In this document: in pieces, positions 26,478 through 36,363 of the stretch | Layout of the letters: the number at the start of each line of letters is the position of its first letter | Position numbering within the stretch: position 1 is the first letter of the stretch | Source: Aquimarina algiphila | Lineage (GTDB): Bacteria; Bacteroidota; Bacteroidia; Flavobacteriales; Flavobacteriaceae | Direction: 5' to 3' | NCBI RefSeq assembly: GCF_007489275.1 | Contig: NZ_VLNR01000040.1 | Location: 1 to 61,495 of the forward strand | Length of the DNA stretch: 61,495 bases | Translations under genes and position numbers: made by a program | Notes under the pieces: generated by a model | Told to the model about the DNA's origin: nothing | Database searches by the model: none | What the model saw: only the letters and a program-made list of their open reading frames with translations

Positions 26478-28235
26478 ATGCGCGCATTACGCCATCTAAA
26501 CAAATACTTTTTAAAATATAAATACAGACTTATTATTGGCTTGGTAATTACCATAATTGCAAGAATTTTTGCTACAATGGTTCCTACCTTAGTTGGTGAC
26601 TCTGTAGATGTTGTAGAACAATATATAAATAATGATATAACAGATATTGCTGAAGTAAAAAGCGGATTAATCCTTAATATTCTCTTAATTATTGGGGCTG
26701 TACTGATTTCTGCTTTTTTCACATTTCTAATGAGGCAGACTTTTATTGTTGTATCAAGATTTATAGAATTTGACTTAAAAAATGAAGTATTTCAACATTA
26801 TGAAAAATTATCACTTAATTTTTATAAGAAAAATAGAACGGGTGATTTAATGAACCGAATTAGTGAAGATGTATCTAAAGTTAGAATGTACGTTGGCCCT
26901 GCTATAATGTACAGTGTAAATACGATCACTTTATTTGTGGTAGTAATTGGATATATGATTAGTATTGCACCAGAACTCACATTGTATACTGTAGCACCGC
27001 TACCTATATTATCAATATCAATCTATAAATTAAGTGTTGCTATTCATAAACGTAGTACAATTGTACAAGAGTTTTTATCGAAATTAACCACTTTTACTCA
27101 AGAATCATTTAGTGGTATTACTGTAATCAAAGCATATGGTATTGAACCTCAAACTCAAGAAAATTTCACAAAATTATCTAATACCAGCAAAGATAAAAAT
27201 TTGGATTTGGCTAAAGTTCAAGCGTTATTTTTTCCACTAATGGTTTTATTAATAGGGTTTAGTAATATTTTGGTTATTTATATTGGAGGAAAACAATTTA
27301 TAGATGGCACTATACAAGATCTAGGGGTAATTGTAGAATTTATCATATTTGTAAATATGTTAACTTGGCCAGTAGCGACTGTTGGATGGGTAAGCTCTAT
27401 TGTGCAACAAGCTGAAGCTTCTCAAGTAAGGATTAATGAATTTCTAAGCCAGGAACCAGAAATTACCAATACAGTTTCACAAAATACTCCTATTATTGGA
27501 GATATTAGTTTTGATAATGTTTCTTTTACCTATGATGATACCAATATAACAGCATTACAAAACTTAACTTTTGAAATTAAAAATGGAGAAACAATAGGTA
27601 TAATTGGTAAAACAGGTTCTGGAAAATCGACAATATTAGATCTTATAGGCAGATTATATGATGTTTCTTCTGGCGAAATACGTATCGACGGAACTCCCAT
27701 AAAAAACCTAAATTTAACCGATGTAAGAAAACATATTGGGTATGTCCCACAGGATGCTTTTTTGTTTAGTGATACCATACAGAACAATATTAAATTCGGT
27801 AATGAAAATGCCACTGATGATGAAGTTCACGAAGCTGCAAAAAATGCCGTGGTACATAAAAACATAATAGATTTTAGCAAAGGATATCAAACTGTACTTG
27901 GAGAACGAGGAATAACACTTTCTGGAGGTCAAAAACAAAGGGTTTCTATAGCTCGTGCAATAATTAAAAACCCTTCAATATTGCTTTTTGATGATTGTTT
28001 ATCTGCTGTAGATACCGAGACAGAAGAGCAAATTTTGAATAATCTTAACAAAATTTCTAAAGATAAGACCACATTTATAGTAAGTCATAGAGTATCTACT
28101 GCTAAAAATGCAAATAAAATTATTGTATTAGAAGATGGTAAAATAACACAGCAAGGTACTCATAATCAACTAATAAGCACCGAAGGCTACTATAAAGAAC
28201 TTTATCTAAAACAACTTAGCGAAAAAGAAACTTGA
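26478..28235 (+). CDS. ABC exporter with fused membrane and ATPase domains (MsbA/MDR-like)
   Basis: A 585-residue half-transporter: a six-helix exporter membrane domain (about 15-315) and an ATPase domain with Walker A GKTGSGKST, signature LSGGQKQRVSIARA and H-loop VSHR. Walker B reads ILLFDDCLSAVD, so the catalytic Glu is replaced by Asp, as in the degenerate site of heterodimeric exporters. There is no C39 peptidase domain at the N-terminus, so it is not an obvious processor of the GG-leader peptides in this window. Substrate is unknown (lipid or drug). It is a single gene. Confidence 0.92.
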   Translation: MRALRHLNKYFLKYKYRLIIGLVITIIARIFATMVPTLVGDSVDVVEQYINNDITDIAEVKSGLILNILLIIGAVLISAFFTFLMRQTFIVVSRFIEFDLKNEVFQHYEKLSLNFYKKNRTGDLMNRISEDVSKVRMYVGPAIMYSVNTITLFVVVIGYMISIAPELTLYTVAPLPILSISIYKLSVAIHKRSTIVQEFLSKLTTFTQESFSGITVIKAYGIEPQTQENFTKLSNTSKDKNLDLAKVQALFFPLMVLLIGFSNILVIYIGGKQFIDGTIQDLGVIVEFIIFVNMLTWPVATVGWVSSIVQQAEASQVRINEFLSQEPEITNTVSQNTPIIGDISFDNVSFTYDDTNITALQNLTFEIKNGETIGIIGKTGSGKSTILDLIGRLYDVSSGEIRIDGTPIKNLNLTDVRKHIGYVPQDAFLFSDTIQNNIKFGNENATDDEVHEAAKNAVVHKNIIDFSKGYQTVLGERGITLSGGQKQRVSIARAIIKNPSILLFDDCLSAVDTETEEQILNNLNKISKDKTTFIVSHRVSTAKNANKIIVLEDGKITQQGTHNQLISTEGYYKELYLKQLSEKET

Positions 28236-28313
28236 GTTTTTTTTGTGCGATTAACAATTTTTTTGGATTTTTGAAACCATCATAACATATTAATTAATTA
28301 ATAAATACGGATT

Positions 28314-28703
28314 ATGAGTGATAATGAAATGATGGATAAAGAAGAAATTTTCTCAAAAGTTTTACGAGCAGGAAGAAGAACATATTTCTTTGACGTAAGA
28401 GCTACTAAAGCGGGGGATTATTATTTGACAATAACTGAGAGTAAAAAGTTCACCAATGATGATGGATCTTTTCACTATAAGAAACACAAAATCTATCTTT
28501 ACAAAGAAGATTTTGTTGGCTTTTCAGAAATCTTAGAGGAGATGACTAGCTTCATTGTTGAAGAAAAAGGAGAAGAAGTTATCAGCGAAAGACACCAAAA
28601 AGATTTTCAAAAATCATATGAAAAAGACACAGATAACAGTAACCGAGAAGGAGTTACTGCATCTACAGAAAGCTTTACAGATGTAAGCTTTGATGATATC
28701 TAG
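28314..28703 (+). CDS. DUF3276 family PUR-domain nucleic-acid-binding protein
   Basis: A 129-residue acidic protein with a PUR-alpha-like domain (about 8-80) recognised by LRAGRRTYFFDVRAT and YYLTITESKK. The family occurs in Bacteroidota and spirochaetes (related to Borrelia BpuR), where it binds single-stranded nucleic acid. The C-terminal tail is Ser/Thr/Glu-rich and probably disordered. A strong terminator follows at 28737-28768. Confidence 0.9.
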   Translation: MSDNEMMDKEEIFSKVLRAGRRTYFFDVRATKAGDYYLTITESKKFTNDDGSFHYKKHKIYLYKEDFVGFSEILEEMTSFIVEEKGEEVISERHQKDFQKSYEKDTDNSNREGVTASTESFTDVSFDDI

Positions 28704-28736
28704 AAAAATATAACTTACTTAAGTTAAAGTTATGTA

Positions 28737-28768
28737 AACCGCTTCATTCACTGAAGCGGTTTTTTTTA
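28737..28768 (+). terminator. Strong terminator after the DUF3276 gene
   Basis: The perfect stem AACCGCTTCA/TGAAGCGGTT with a 5-base loop is followed by TTTTTTT. Confidence 0.9.
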
Positions 28769-28794
28769 TATTCACGCATCAAAAAATAACTCAA

Positions 28795-31308
28795 ATGAAA
28801 TATATCTTTACGATTTTTTTTGCGATTACCAGTATATCATCTTTTTCTCAAAATGATATTTCTTTAGCGTATTATCTTCCAAAGAACACAACGTATAATC
28901 CTGAAATCCCCACTCCTCAAAGTGTTCTTGGATATGTACCTGGAAAATGGCATGTAACGCATGATAAACTTGTAAGCTACATGAAAGCTTTAGCAAAAGC
29001 TTCACCAAGAATCACGATTGAAGATAGAGGGAGTACATTTGAAGACAGACCAATACTATTACTTACTATAACATCACAACAAAATCATCAGAATCTTCAA
29101 GAAATTCAAAAAAAACATATTCAACTCACAGAAAATGGGTCTGAAGGATTAAATCTGGAAAATCTTCCAGCTATTGTATACCAGGGGTTTTCTATCCATG
29201 GCAACGAACCTAGCGGCTCTAATGCATCGCTAATAGCAGCATATCATTTGGCAGCAGCTCAAGGATCAGAAATCGATGAGTTACTTAACAACGTTGTCAT
29301 CCTGTTCGACCCTTCATTAAACCCTGATGGTTTACAACGATTTGCATATTGGGCAAATACGAATAAAAGTAAAAATATTAATTCGGATCCTCAAGATCGC
29401 GAATATAGCGAAATATGGCCTGGAGGCAGAACAAATCATTATTGGTTTGATATGAATCGAGACTGGCTACCCGTTCAATTACCAGAGTCTAGAGCTCGTA
29501 TTAAAACTTTTCATCAGTGGTATCCTAATATTTTGACTGATCATCATGAAATGGGATCAAATAGCACCTTCTTTTTTCAACCAGGAATACAATCCAGAAC
29601 TCATCCATTAACCCCTAAACTAAATCAGAAATTAACAAAAAAAATTGCCAATTACCATGCAAAAGCATTAGATAACATAGGTTCATTGTATTATACAGAA
29701 GAAAATTTTGATGACTTCTATTATGGTAAAGGATCTACTTTTCCTGATATTAATGGAGGTATCGGTATTTTATTTGAACAAGGTAGTTCTCGAGGTCATG
29801 CACAACAAACCGATAACGGACTCCTTACTTTTCCTTTTACTATAAGAAATCAATTTACAGCTACACTTTCTACATTAGAAGCTGCAAAAACGATGCGTAA
29901 AGAATTACTAGATTACAAACGTAGTTTCTATAATGATGCTAGAAAAGAATTGTCAAAAGATGCTTACATCTTTGGTAATGAAAAGGACGCTGCATCATCC
30001 TATCACTTAGCAGAAATTCTTAAAAGACATCAAATCAAAATACATGAACTTAAACAAGATATAACAACTCAAGGCAAAACATTTAAAAAAGGATACAGTT
30101 ATATTATACCAAAGAACCAAAAGCAAAAACGATTACTTAAAGCCATTTTTGAAAAAAGAACTACTTTTCAGGATAGTCTTTTCTATGATATTTCTGCATG
30201 GACATTTCCACTTGCTTTTAACCTTGATTATACAGATAATGCCTCTGTATCTAATTTAGGAACTGAAGTATCAAACCTATCTCATCGAAGAGCAAATGCG
30301 GTCAACAAAAGTAATTATGCATATTTAATAGAATGGCATGAATACTATGGGCCAAAAGCATTATATCAAATATTAGCAAAAGGATTACGAGCAAAAGTTG
30401 GGATGAACCCTTTTTCTTTAGAAAACAAGAAATATGACTATGGAACAATACTAGTTCCTGTTCAAAATCAGAAACTAAACAAAGAAGAACTACATGCATT
30501 TTTACAAAAAGTGTCCACAAATAATCACATTGATATCACTGGTGTTTCTACAGGATTAACTAAAGGTATAGATCTGGGGAGTAATCAATTTAGAGCATTA
30601 TCTTTACCTAGGATTGGTTTATTTACAGGTACTGGGATCACGCCCTATGATTCTGGTGAAATCTGGCACTTAATGGATCAACGTTATGATATTCCAATTA
30701 CAAAATTAACTACAGATAATTTTGGAAGAACTGATTTATCCAGGTATACGCATCTCATACTTCCTAATAGCTGGAGACAAAGTTTTAATAAAGAAAAATC
30801 AGAAAAACTTAAAACATGGATTCGAAATGGGGGAACATTAATAGGATACAGAAATGCTGCTCAATTCTTTAAGAATAACGAGTTTATGAAAATTGAATTT
30901 ACCACACCAGAAAATGATGCCAAAAACATCTCTTTTGAGCAAAAGCGAGACTTTAGAGGAGCTCAAGTAATTGGTGGAGCTATTTTTGATGCGAAAATCG
31001 ATCGCTCTCATCCTATTAATTTTGGATATAAGAACAATAGAATTTCACTATTTAGAAATACAAAACTATTCATAAAACCAGATAAACAGAGCTATAATAA
31101 TCCGATTCAGTATACAAAAAAGCCTTTGTTAAGTGGATATATCAGCAAAAAGAATCTAGATTCATTATCAGGCACAGTACCTTTCAGACATAACAATTTT
31201 GGAAAAGGAAATGTAATTTTATTTACTGACAACACTAATTTTAGAGCGTTTTGGTACGGTACAAATAAGCTACTAATGAATGCCATCTTCTTTAGTGACG
31301 AAATGTAA
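28795..31308 (+). CDS. Secreted M14-family zinc carboxypeptidase
   Basis: An 837-residue exported peptidase. After a signal peptide of about 18 residues, the M14 domain (about 50-370) has the zinc ligands in SIHGNEPSG (His135, Glu138), NPDGLQRF, the third His in DHHEMGSN, and the catalytic Glu in GILFEQGSSRG. A long C-terminal region (about 400-837) has no recognised catalytic motif but is usual in Bacteroidota M14 proteins. It likely trims peptides in the periplasm or outside the cell. The gene ends convergently with the alpha/beta hydrolase, 21 bases apart. Confidence 0.9.
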   Translation: MKYIFTIFFAITSISSFSQNDISLAYYLPKNTTYNPEIPTPQSVLGYVPGKWHVTHDKLVSYMKALAKASPRITIEDRGSTFEDRPILLLTITSQQNHQNLQEIQKKHIQLTENGSEGLNLENLPAIVYQGFSIHGNEPSGSNASLIAAYHLAAAQGSEIDELLNNVVILFDPSLNPDGLQRFAYWANTNKSKNINSDPQDREYSEIWPGGRTNHYWFDMNRDWLPVQLPESRARIKTFHQWYPNILTDHHEMGSNSTFFFQPGIQSRTHPLTPKLNQKLTKKIANYHAKALDNIGSLYYTEENFDDFYYGKGSTFPDINGGIGILFEQGSSRGHAQQTDNGLLTFPFTIRNQFTATLSTLEAAKTMRKELLDYKRSFYNDARKELSKDAYIFGNEKDAASSYHLAEILKRHQIKIHELKQDITTQGKTFKKGYSYIIPKNQKQKRLLKAIFEKRTTFQDSLFYDISAWTFPLAFNLDYTDNASVSNLGTEVSNLSHRRANAVNKSNYAYLIEWHEYYGPKALYQILAKGLRAKVGMNPFSLENKKYDYGTILVPVQNQKLNKEELHAFLQKVSTNNHIDITGVSTGLTKGIDLGSNQFRALSLPRIGLFTGTGITPYDSGEIWHLMDQRYDIPITKLTTDNFGRTDLSRYTHLILPNSWRQSFNKEKSEKLKTWIRNGGTLIGYRNAAQFFKNNEFMKIEFTTPENDAKNISFEQKRDFRGAQVIGGAIFDAKIDRSHPINFGYKNNRISLFRNTKLFIKPDKQSYNNPIQYTKKPLLSGYISKKNLDSLSGTVPFRHNNFGKGNVILFTDNTNFRAFWYGTNKLLMNAIFFSDEM

Positions 31309-31329
31309 AGAGGATACAAAAAGAATAAA

Positions 31330-32196
31330 TTATAGCTGTTCTCTAAAAGAATAATAATGGGACAATACTTCATCAGGAGCTTCAACCTGTGGGTAATGTC
31401 CTATTTTCTCTAACATAACCACATCTGCATTGGGAACTATCTCTTGATAAAATTCTGCCATGTGTTTTCCAGAAATCGGATCAATACCACCATCTATAAG
31501 TCGCTTTGGTACTTTTGTATGCTGTATAGCCTCTCTCCATCTAATTTTATAAATATCTCTTTCTTTTAAGTATCTTATCAATTTATGAATAATATTTTTG
31601 CCAGAATTGTAATCTATTACTTCCCAAAACTCGTCGATTTCTAATTCACTGGGTTGTGTTTCTCTTCCGAATATTTTTTTAAAATTCTTAGCTAACGTAT
31701 TTCTACCCATAAAATGTTTTAGAACACTCCCCAAAGGTGTCAATAATAATTTTTGAGTAAAGGTTGGAAAGTTGGTCTCCGGAAACATGCCTCCATTTAA
31801 AAAACAAACGGATTTAATATCAAACTCATATGTCGGATTTTCTTTAAACCTTGCTAGCATCTCCTGCACAACAGTATCCCCGTAATCATGAGCAAGGATA
31901 TGAAATGAAGTAAGGTTTTTCTCTTTAAAAAAAACCTCCCATAAGTCTACCTGAGCTGAAATTGTATACTCAAAATTTGTTGGTTTTGCAGAAAAACCAA
32001 ACCCCATCATATCCAAGGTATAAACTTCATATTTTTCGATAAGAGACTCCCACATTTTACACCAATCCCAGGATGATGTTGGAAACCCATGAATAAGCAA
32101 TAAAGGCTCTCCTTCTCCATCTACTTTATAGAATATTTTGTGTTTTTTTTTATACAAAAAATGAGTCCCTGAATTTTTCCAATCTTGTAGTGTCAT
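31330..32196 (-). CDS. Alpha/beta hydrolase, dehalogenase/epoxide-hydrolase-like
   Basis: A 288-residue cytoplasmic hydrolase with an oxyanion HGFPTSSWDW motif and a nucleophile elbow HDYGDTV in which Asp104 is the nucleophile, as in haloalkane dehalogenases and epoxide hydrolases rather than Ser lipases. The acid (near DGGIDPISG) and the base His in IGHYPQVEAP complete the triad. The actual substrate is unknown. I chose the ATG at 32196; a start 15 bases upstream is possible. Confidence 0.85.
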   Translation of the reverse strand: MTLQDWKNSGTHFLYKKKHKIFYKVDGEGEPLLLIHGFPTSSWDWCKMWESLIEKYEVYTLDMMGFGFSAKPTNFEYTISAQVDLWEVFFKEKNLTSFHILAHDYGDTVVQEMLARFKENPTYEFDIKSVCFLNGGMFPETNFPTFTQKLLLTPLGSVLKHFMGRNTLAKNFKKIFGRETQPSELEIDEFWEVIDYNSGKNIIHKLIRYLKERDIYKIRWREAIQHTKVPKRLIDGGIDPISGKHMAEFYQEIVPNADVVMLEKIGHYPQVEAPDEVLSHYYSFREQL

Positions 32197-32347
32197 ATTA
32201 TTTCTTACCAAACATTTTTTGAATCACCTAAACGGGTACAATATTTTATTGCATAAAGTTCAGTTCAGTTGTAACTAAGATACCATTTTTTAGACTTATT
32301 AGTATAGAAAATTGTAATTTGGATCCTTTCAAAAAATAAAAAATATT

Positions 32348-32905
32348 ATGGCACGTACTCCTTCAAATATGCTACCTCTTGGCACAATAGCACCAGATTT
32401 CACGCTTGTTGATACCATTACTAACGACAACGTTTCTTTAAAAGATATTAAAGGAGAAAAAGGAACTGTTGTAATGTTTATTTGCAATCATTGTCCTTTT
32501 GTTATTCATGTGAATGAGGAAATTGTTAGGATTGCAAATGATTATCGAGCTCAAGGGTTTGGTTTTATTGCCATTAGCAGTAATGATATTGAAAAATATC
32601 CGCAGGATGCTCCTCAAGAAATGTGGAAGACAGCACGTAAAAACAATTACACATTCCCATATGTATTTGATGATACTCAAGATGTTGCAAAAGCTTATGA
32701 TGCAGCATGTACTCCTGATTTTTATTTGTTTGATGCTGAATTAAAACTAATTTATCGAGGACAACTTGATGATTCCAGACCTGGAAATGGCATTCCCGTA
32801 AATGGTCGTGATTTGCGTCAAGCATTGGATGCTGTGCTTCGTAATGCTAAAGTTTCTGAAAATCAAAAACCAAGTATTGGTTGTAATATCAAATGGAAAG
32901 AATAG
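32348..32905 (+). CDS. Thioredoxin-like redoxin family protein
   Basis: A 185-residue thioredoxin-fold protein of the AhpC/TSA-Redoxin type with a CNHC active site (Cys46, Cys49) and the following cis-Pro region (ACTPDFYLF). It lacks a signal peptide, so it is cytoplasmic. Likely a thiol-disulfide oxidoreductase or peroxiredoxin relative. The GNAT gene starts 3 bases downstream of its stop, so the two form a pair. Confidence 0.88.
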   Translation: MARTPSNMLPLGTIAPDFTLVDTITNDNVSLKDIKGEKGTVVMFICNHCPFVIHVNEEIVRIANDYRAQGFGFIAISSNDIEKYPQDAPQEMWKTARKNNYTFPYVFDDTQDVAKAYDAACTPDFYLFDAELKLIYRGQLDDSRPGNGIPVNGRDLRQALDAVLRNAKVSENQKPSIGCNIKWKE

Positions 32906-32908
32906 TTT

Positions 32909-33436
32909 ATGCCTTCAGAAATTGTTTTTAAAACATGCTCCAAACATGATATCGAACGTTTAGTTTCAGTAAGTCAACAGTTTTACCCAGAACATTATAC
33001 TCACATCTGGAAAAACGATGATCCAAGCTATTACATCAATTTAAGTTTTAATCGAAATGCTTTTCGAGAAGATTTTAAAATTGATAATATCATTTATTTT
33101 CTAATTGAACAAGCAAACAAAACACTTGGCATGTTAAAAATCAGAACCCATGAAAACGTTGAAGGGTTTGATGGTTCTGAAGCTCTTCAATTAGAAAAAA
33201 TTTACCTCTTAAAAGAATCTATAGGGTTAGGGATTGGTAAAAAAGGAATTGAATTCATTAAGAATTACGCAAGAGCTTTGAACAAAAAAGTAATATGGCT
33301 TGATGTAATGACGACAAGTCCTGCATTATTATTTTATCAAAAATTAGGGTTTCAGACCATTTCTTTTTACAACTTAGACTATCCTGGTTTAAAGGATAAT
33401 TATCGAGAAATGCAAAGAATGATATTAACTCTTTAG
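32909..33436 (+). CDS. GNAT-family N-acetyltransferase
   Basis: A 175-residue acetyltransferase with a GNAT fold: EKIYLLKESIGLGIGKKGIEF supplies the acetyl-CoA pyrophosphate loop (Gly-x-Gly-x-Gly type) and TTSPALLFYQKLGFQTI is the typical C-terminal motif. The substrate is unknown. It is coupled to the thioredoxin-like gene and overlaps the convergent DinB gene by 4 bases. Confidence 0.85.
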   Translation: MPSEIVFKTCSKHDIERLVSVSQQFYPEHYTHIWKNDDPSYYINLSFNRNAFREDFKIDNIIYFLIEQANKTLGMLKIRTHENVEGFDGSEALQLEKIYLLKESIGLGIGKKGIEFIKNYARALNKKVIWLDVMTTSPALLFYQKLGFQTISFYNLDYPGLKDNYREMQRMILTL

Positions 33437-33948
33437 AGTTCTGCTATAATCTGCAAATGTGCCAAATGATGATTTCCATGCCAGGCATATATACCTATAT
33501 CTTCTGCTAATGAGATACTCACATTTCCTTCTGGATGTATAAATTCTTTTTTCATATCATCAGAAGACAGTCCCTTTAAAAAATAAACCCATTTAGCGTG
33601 CAAAGCACTTATTACATTTACTGATAAATAAATTGGTGCCGATTTAGTGTCGAATAATTCAGCCCATAATTGCTCATTATATGCCTTAATTAGTGGTTTA
33701 TTTTCTGTCAGAGCCCACTTAAATCTTATGTACCCATTATGATGACTATCGTGTATATGATGTATAACTTGTCTTGCAGTCCACCCCTCCTCTCTATAGG
33801 GCGTTTCTAATTGTGCTTCTGTAAAATCAGAAACGAGCTTAGATAACTTCCCTGGGAGTTCTTCTATATCAGATATCCATTTTTGTATGTGATCAGGAGT
33901 TATAATTTCTGGGCATTTAAATTCTCCTATAGGATATCTTAGATTCAT
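33433..33948 (-). CDS. DinB/YfiT-family metal-dependent protein (putative thiol transferase)
   Basis: A 171-residue four-helix protein with three metal-ligand His groups: VIHHIHDSHHN (about residues 62-71) and WHGNHHLAHL near the C-terminus. The N-terminal RYPIGEF and W-S-A-RQVIHH context match the YfiT/BstA group of bacillithiol S-transferase-like proteins. Organisms in this group can use bacillithiol, but the substrate is not shown here. It overlaps the GNAT gene by 4 bases at the 3' end. Confidence 0.85.
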   Translation of the reverse strand: MNLRYPIGEFKCPEIITPDHIQKWISDIEELPGKLSKLVSDFTEAQLETPYREEGWTARQVIHHIHDSHHNGYIRFKWALTENKPLIKAYNEQLWAELFDTKSAPIYLSVNVISALHAKWVYFLKGLSSDDMKKEFIHPEGNVSISLAEDIGIYAWHGNHHLAHLQIIAEL

Positions 33949-33959
33949 AATTTTAACAT

Positions 33960-34754
33960 TTAATCTACTTTTGCGTATACAAACTCTTCTTGTGAAGAAA
34001 GATCGATTAAAGTAAGTACATTGTTGTCTATGCTTCCTATTTTATATCGATAAATTCTATCATCCATCGGAAAGAAACAAATTAAGACATCTTCTTCAAT
34101 TCTTGTTTTTAAACGGTTTGCAAACTTACCATTATAAAAATTGAAACGTATAGTACCTTCAAAGATTATATAATCTTCAGTATTCTGAATAAACATCCAT
34201 TTCCCTTGTAAGTTTTCATAGATATTTCTATTATAAAACTTATTGTCCAATAAGGATTTCATTTTATTAGCATACTTCACAAATTCTTCTTCTGTAGTAA
34301 TCTCTTCTAAAGATTCTCCTATCTTTTTTGTTTCAACCTCTTCACCATTATTAAAATAATGTTTTGATTCATACTTTGTATAGGCATTAGAATAATCCAA
34401 AATCCTCTGACCATTTGCATTTTTGGATTCTGTATATGGTCTTTGTTTGTAGTTCACATAGATTAACTGATCATTCCAGAAATAAAATTCGGTCACAACA
34501 TCTGCTGTTCTGGTACCTACTTTTCTAACAATTTTCTTAAGTCTTTCATGTTCGTAATATCCATTAAGCTCTGCTCCATGGTCAGCCATTTTATCTAAAA
34601 ACTCTTCAGGGTCTAAATAAAAGGTTTCAAATTCTATATAACTATCAATGATCTCCATCTGATCTTTGACATTTTCCAGAATTTCTTCTTTTCCCTGTCC
34701 CAAGGCAAGTTGGAGCGTACAGAGAAAAATAAATGTGATAAGTCCTTGTTTCAT
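33960..34754 (-). CDS. Secreted protein of unknown function (264 aa)
   Basis: A signal peptide MKQGLITFIFLCTLQLALG is followed by an acidic, helical-then-beta domain rich in Tyr, Phe and Glu. I recognise no family or motif. I chose the ATG at 34754 because it starts the signal peptide; an ATG 18 bases upstream is less likely. It lies 11 bases upstream of the DinB gene on the same strand and is probably transcribed with it. Confidence 0.7.
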   Translation of the reverse strand: MKQGLITFIFLCTLQLALGQGKEEILENVKDQMEIIDSYIEFETFYLDPEEFLDKMADHGAELNGYYEHERLKKIVRKVGTRTADVVTEFYFWNDQLIYVNYKQRPYTESKNANGQRILDYSNAYTKYESKHYFNNGEEVETKKIGESLEEITTEEEFVKYANKMKSLLDNKFYNRNIYENLQGKWMFIQNTEDYIIFEGTIRFNFYNGKFANRLKTRIEEDVLICFFPMDDRIYRYKIGSIDNNVLTLIDLSSQEEFVYAKVD

Positions 34755-35069
34755 ATCTAGGGGGTCTAGCAATTGGGGGTTAAAATATAAATAAATTAGG
34801 GGATTTTACTATTCAAATATTATTTTTTAACAGAAACACTTTTAATATAATTAAAAAAAATTTGTTAAAAAAAATATAAAAAGTTAAAAATAAAGCTTTC
34901 ACTGTTAAAATCTACTATTAATTTAATAATTTACTGTGTTAATTTCATGCCTTTTTTGATAAAAAATAAATATTCATAACTTTAAATACATTTTACATAA
35001 AAGATAATACTAAAAAAGTCCCTGAAATAGTCAGGGACTTTTGAAAACTTTTTTATGATAGATATAAAT
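34755..35069. other. AT-rich intergenic stretch
   Basis: About 315 bases, very AT-rich with many A- and T-runs. It holds the cyclophilin-FKBP terminator at its right end (35014-35042). I see no ORF or conserved motif in the remainder. Confidence 0.6.
35014..35042 (-). terminator. Terminator of the cyclophilin-FKBP gene
   Basis: The stem AAAAGTCCCTGA/TCAGGGACTTTT with a 5-base loop lies 28 bases after the stop codon, read leftward. Confidence 0.85.
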
Positions 35070-36002
35070 CTACTTTACCGCTACTAACTCGACGTCAAAA
35101 ATGAGCGTTGCATTTGGTGGAATAACACCACCGGCACCACTTTCTCCATATCCGAGATAAGGTGGAATCACAAATCGTGCTTTATCTCCCACCTGTAACA
35201 AAGCAATTCCTTCATCCCATCCAGAAATTACTTGTCCTACACCTAATGCAAAATCAATAGGCTGGTTACGCTTATAAGAAGAATCAAACACCGTGCCATC
35301 TGTTAAACTTCCTTTATAATGTACTGAAACAGTTTTTCCTTTTTCGGCCTTAACTCCATCTCCTTTTTGGATTACTTTATAACGTAAACCACTCTCTGTT
35401 TTATCAAATCCTGCTGCTAGTTCTTCTAATAATTCTTCAGATTTTTTTCTAGCTGCTGCCTCTCGCTCTGCTTTTGCTCCATTAAAACTTCTAAATGTTT
35501 CAACTGCATTAAAGTTTTCTGCTTCTGCACCAACTCTTTCTATTTCTAAAGATTCAATTTCATCACCTTGTTCTATAGCATTTACCACATCTAATCCTTC
35601 TACAACTTTACCAAATACGGTATGTTTTCCATCTAACCATGCTGTTTCTACATGTGTAATAAAAAACTGACTCCCATTTGTTCCTGGGCCTGCATTAGCC
35701 ATAGATAAAACTCCTGGTCCGTCATGTTTAAGATCTGAATGTATTTCATCATCAAACTGATATCCAGGACCACCAGCACCGGTTCCTTGTGGATCTCCTC
35801 CTTGAATCATAAAGTCAGCAATTACTCTATGAAATTTAAGTCCATTATAATATGGCTTCCCTTGTGGAATAGCTTCATTTTCTATAGTTCCTTCCGCAAG
35901 GCCTACAAAATTACCAACCGTTCCCGGTGTCTTTTTGTATTCTAAATTAACAAGGATACTTCCTTTTGTTGTATTAAATTTTGCGTATAATCCGTCTTGC
36001 AT
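35070..36002 (-). CDS. Peptidyl-prolyl isomerase, cyclophilin-FKBP fusion
   Basis: A 310-residue fusion. Residues 1-165 form a cyclophilin-type PPIase (FHRVIADFMIQGGDP, NGSQFFITH, LDGKHTVFGKVVEG). A Glu/Ala-rich helical linker (about 165-200) leads to an FKBP-type PPIase (VSVHYKGSLTDGTVFDSS, GWDEGIALLQVGDKARFVIP, YGESGAGGVIPPNATLIF). There is no signal peptide, so it acts in the cytoplasm. Such fusions are common in Bacteroidota. Both domains keep their core active-site residues. Confidence 0.93.
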   Translation of the reverse strand: MQDGLYAKFNTTKGSILVNLEYKKTPGTVGNFVGLAEGTIENEAIPQGKPYYNGLKFHRVIADFMIQGGDPQGTGAGGPGYQFDDEIHSDLKHDGPGVLSMANAGPGTNGSQFFITHVETAWLDGKHTVFGKVVEGLDVVNAIEQGDEIESLEIERVGAEAENFNAVETFRSFNGAKAEREAAARKKSEELLEELAAGFDKTESGLRYKVIQKGDGVKAEKGKTVSVHYKGSLTDGTVFDSSYKRNQPIDFALGVGQVISGWDEGIALLQVGDKARFVIPPYLGYGESGAGGVIPPNATLIFDVELVAVK

Positions 36003-36351
36003 AGCAATATCTTTTTTAACGTTTTAATTTTTGAGTTGCAAAGATAAGTAAATGCTATTCTTTTATTAAACAAAAGGTTATTATAATACTCCCTCTATTT
36101 CCAACTTAGTATTTTTAAAGATCAACATCTTCTTGAAAGGGTTTAATTTTTTATAAAAAACCTAAAAATACGTTCTGAATCTTCAACTTCCTGAATATCC
36201 AGAACCTCTATTTGTTATTTACAAATTATATTCATCTTACCTATAAATAGCTCCATTCTAGAAACGATTAACAAAAAAGAAGCTTATCAGACATATGCCT
36301 TGAGTGTCTATAAATGTTCGAGGAGTATATTAATTATTAAACAATTACAGC
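36003..36351. other. Divergent intergenic region with PPIase promoter and peptide upstream element
   Basis: 349 bases between the leftward PPIase and peptide 2. A -7 box for the PPIase lies at 36039-36046. Copy A of a duplicated hairpin element occupies the last 63 bases. The middle (36060-36285) is AT-rich with no ORF. Confidence 0.6.
36039..36046 (-). promoter_or_regulatory. -7 box for the cyclophilin-FKBP gene
   Basis: TATCTTTG on the minus strand, 36 bases before the start codon, fits TAnnTTTG. Confidence 0.5.
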
Positions 36352-36363
36352 ATGTTAAAAAAC
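36289..36363 (+). repeat. Peptide upstream element, copy A
   Basis: A 75-nt stretch that ends in the first codons of peptide 2 and matches 36646-36720 at 65 of 75 positions. It includes the hairpin CCTTGA (36298-36303)/TCGAGG (36318-36323); one stem position is a G-T pair here but a Watson-Crick pair in copy B. The AT-rich sequence up to the ATG is the best-conserved part. Confidence 0.75.

Noticed and set aside
26478..28235. ABC exporter as the transporter for the GG-leader peptides
   Set aside because: It lacks an N-terminal C39 peptidase domain and is not beside any of the three peptide genes.
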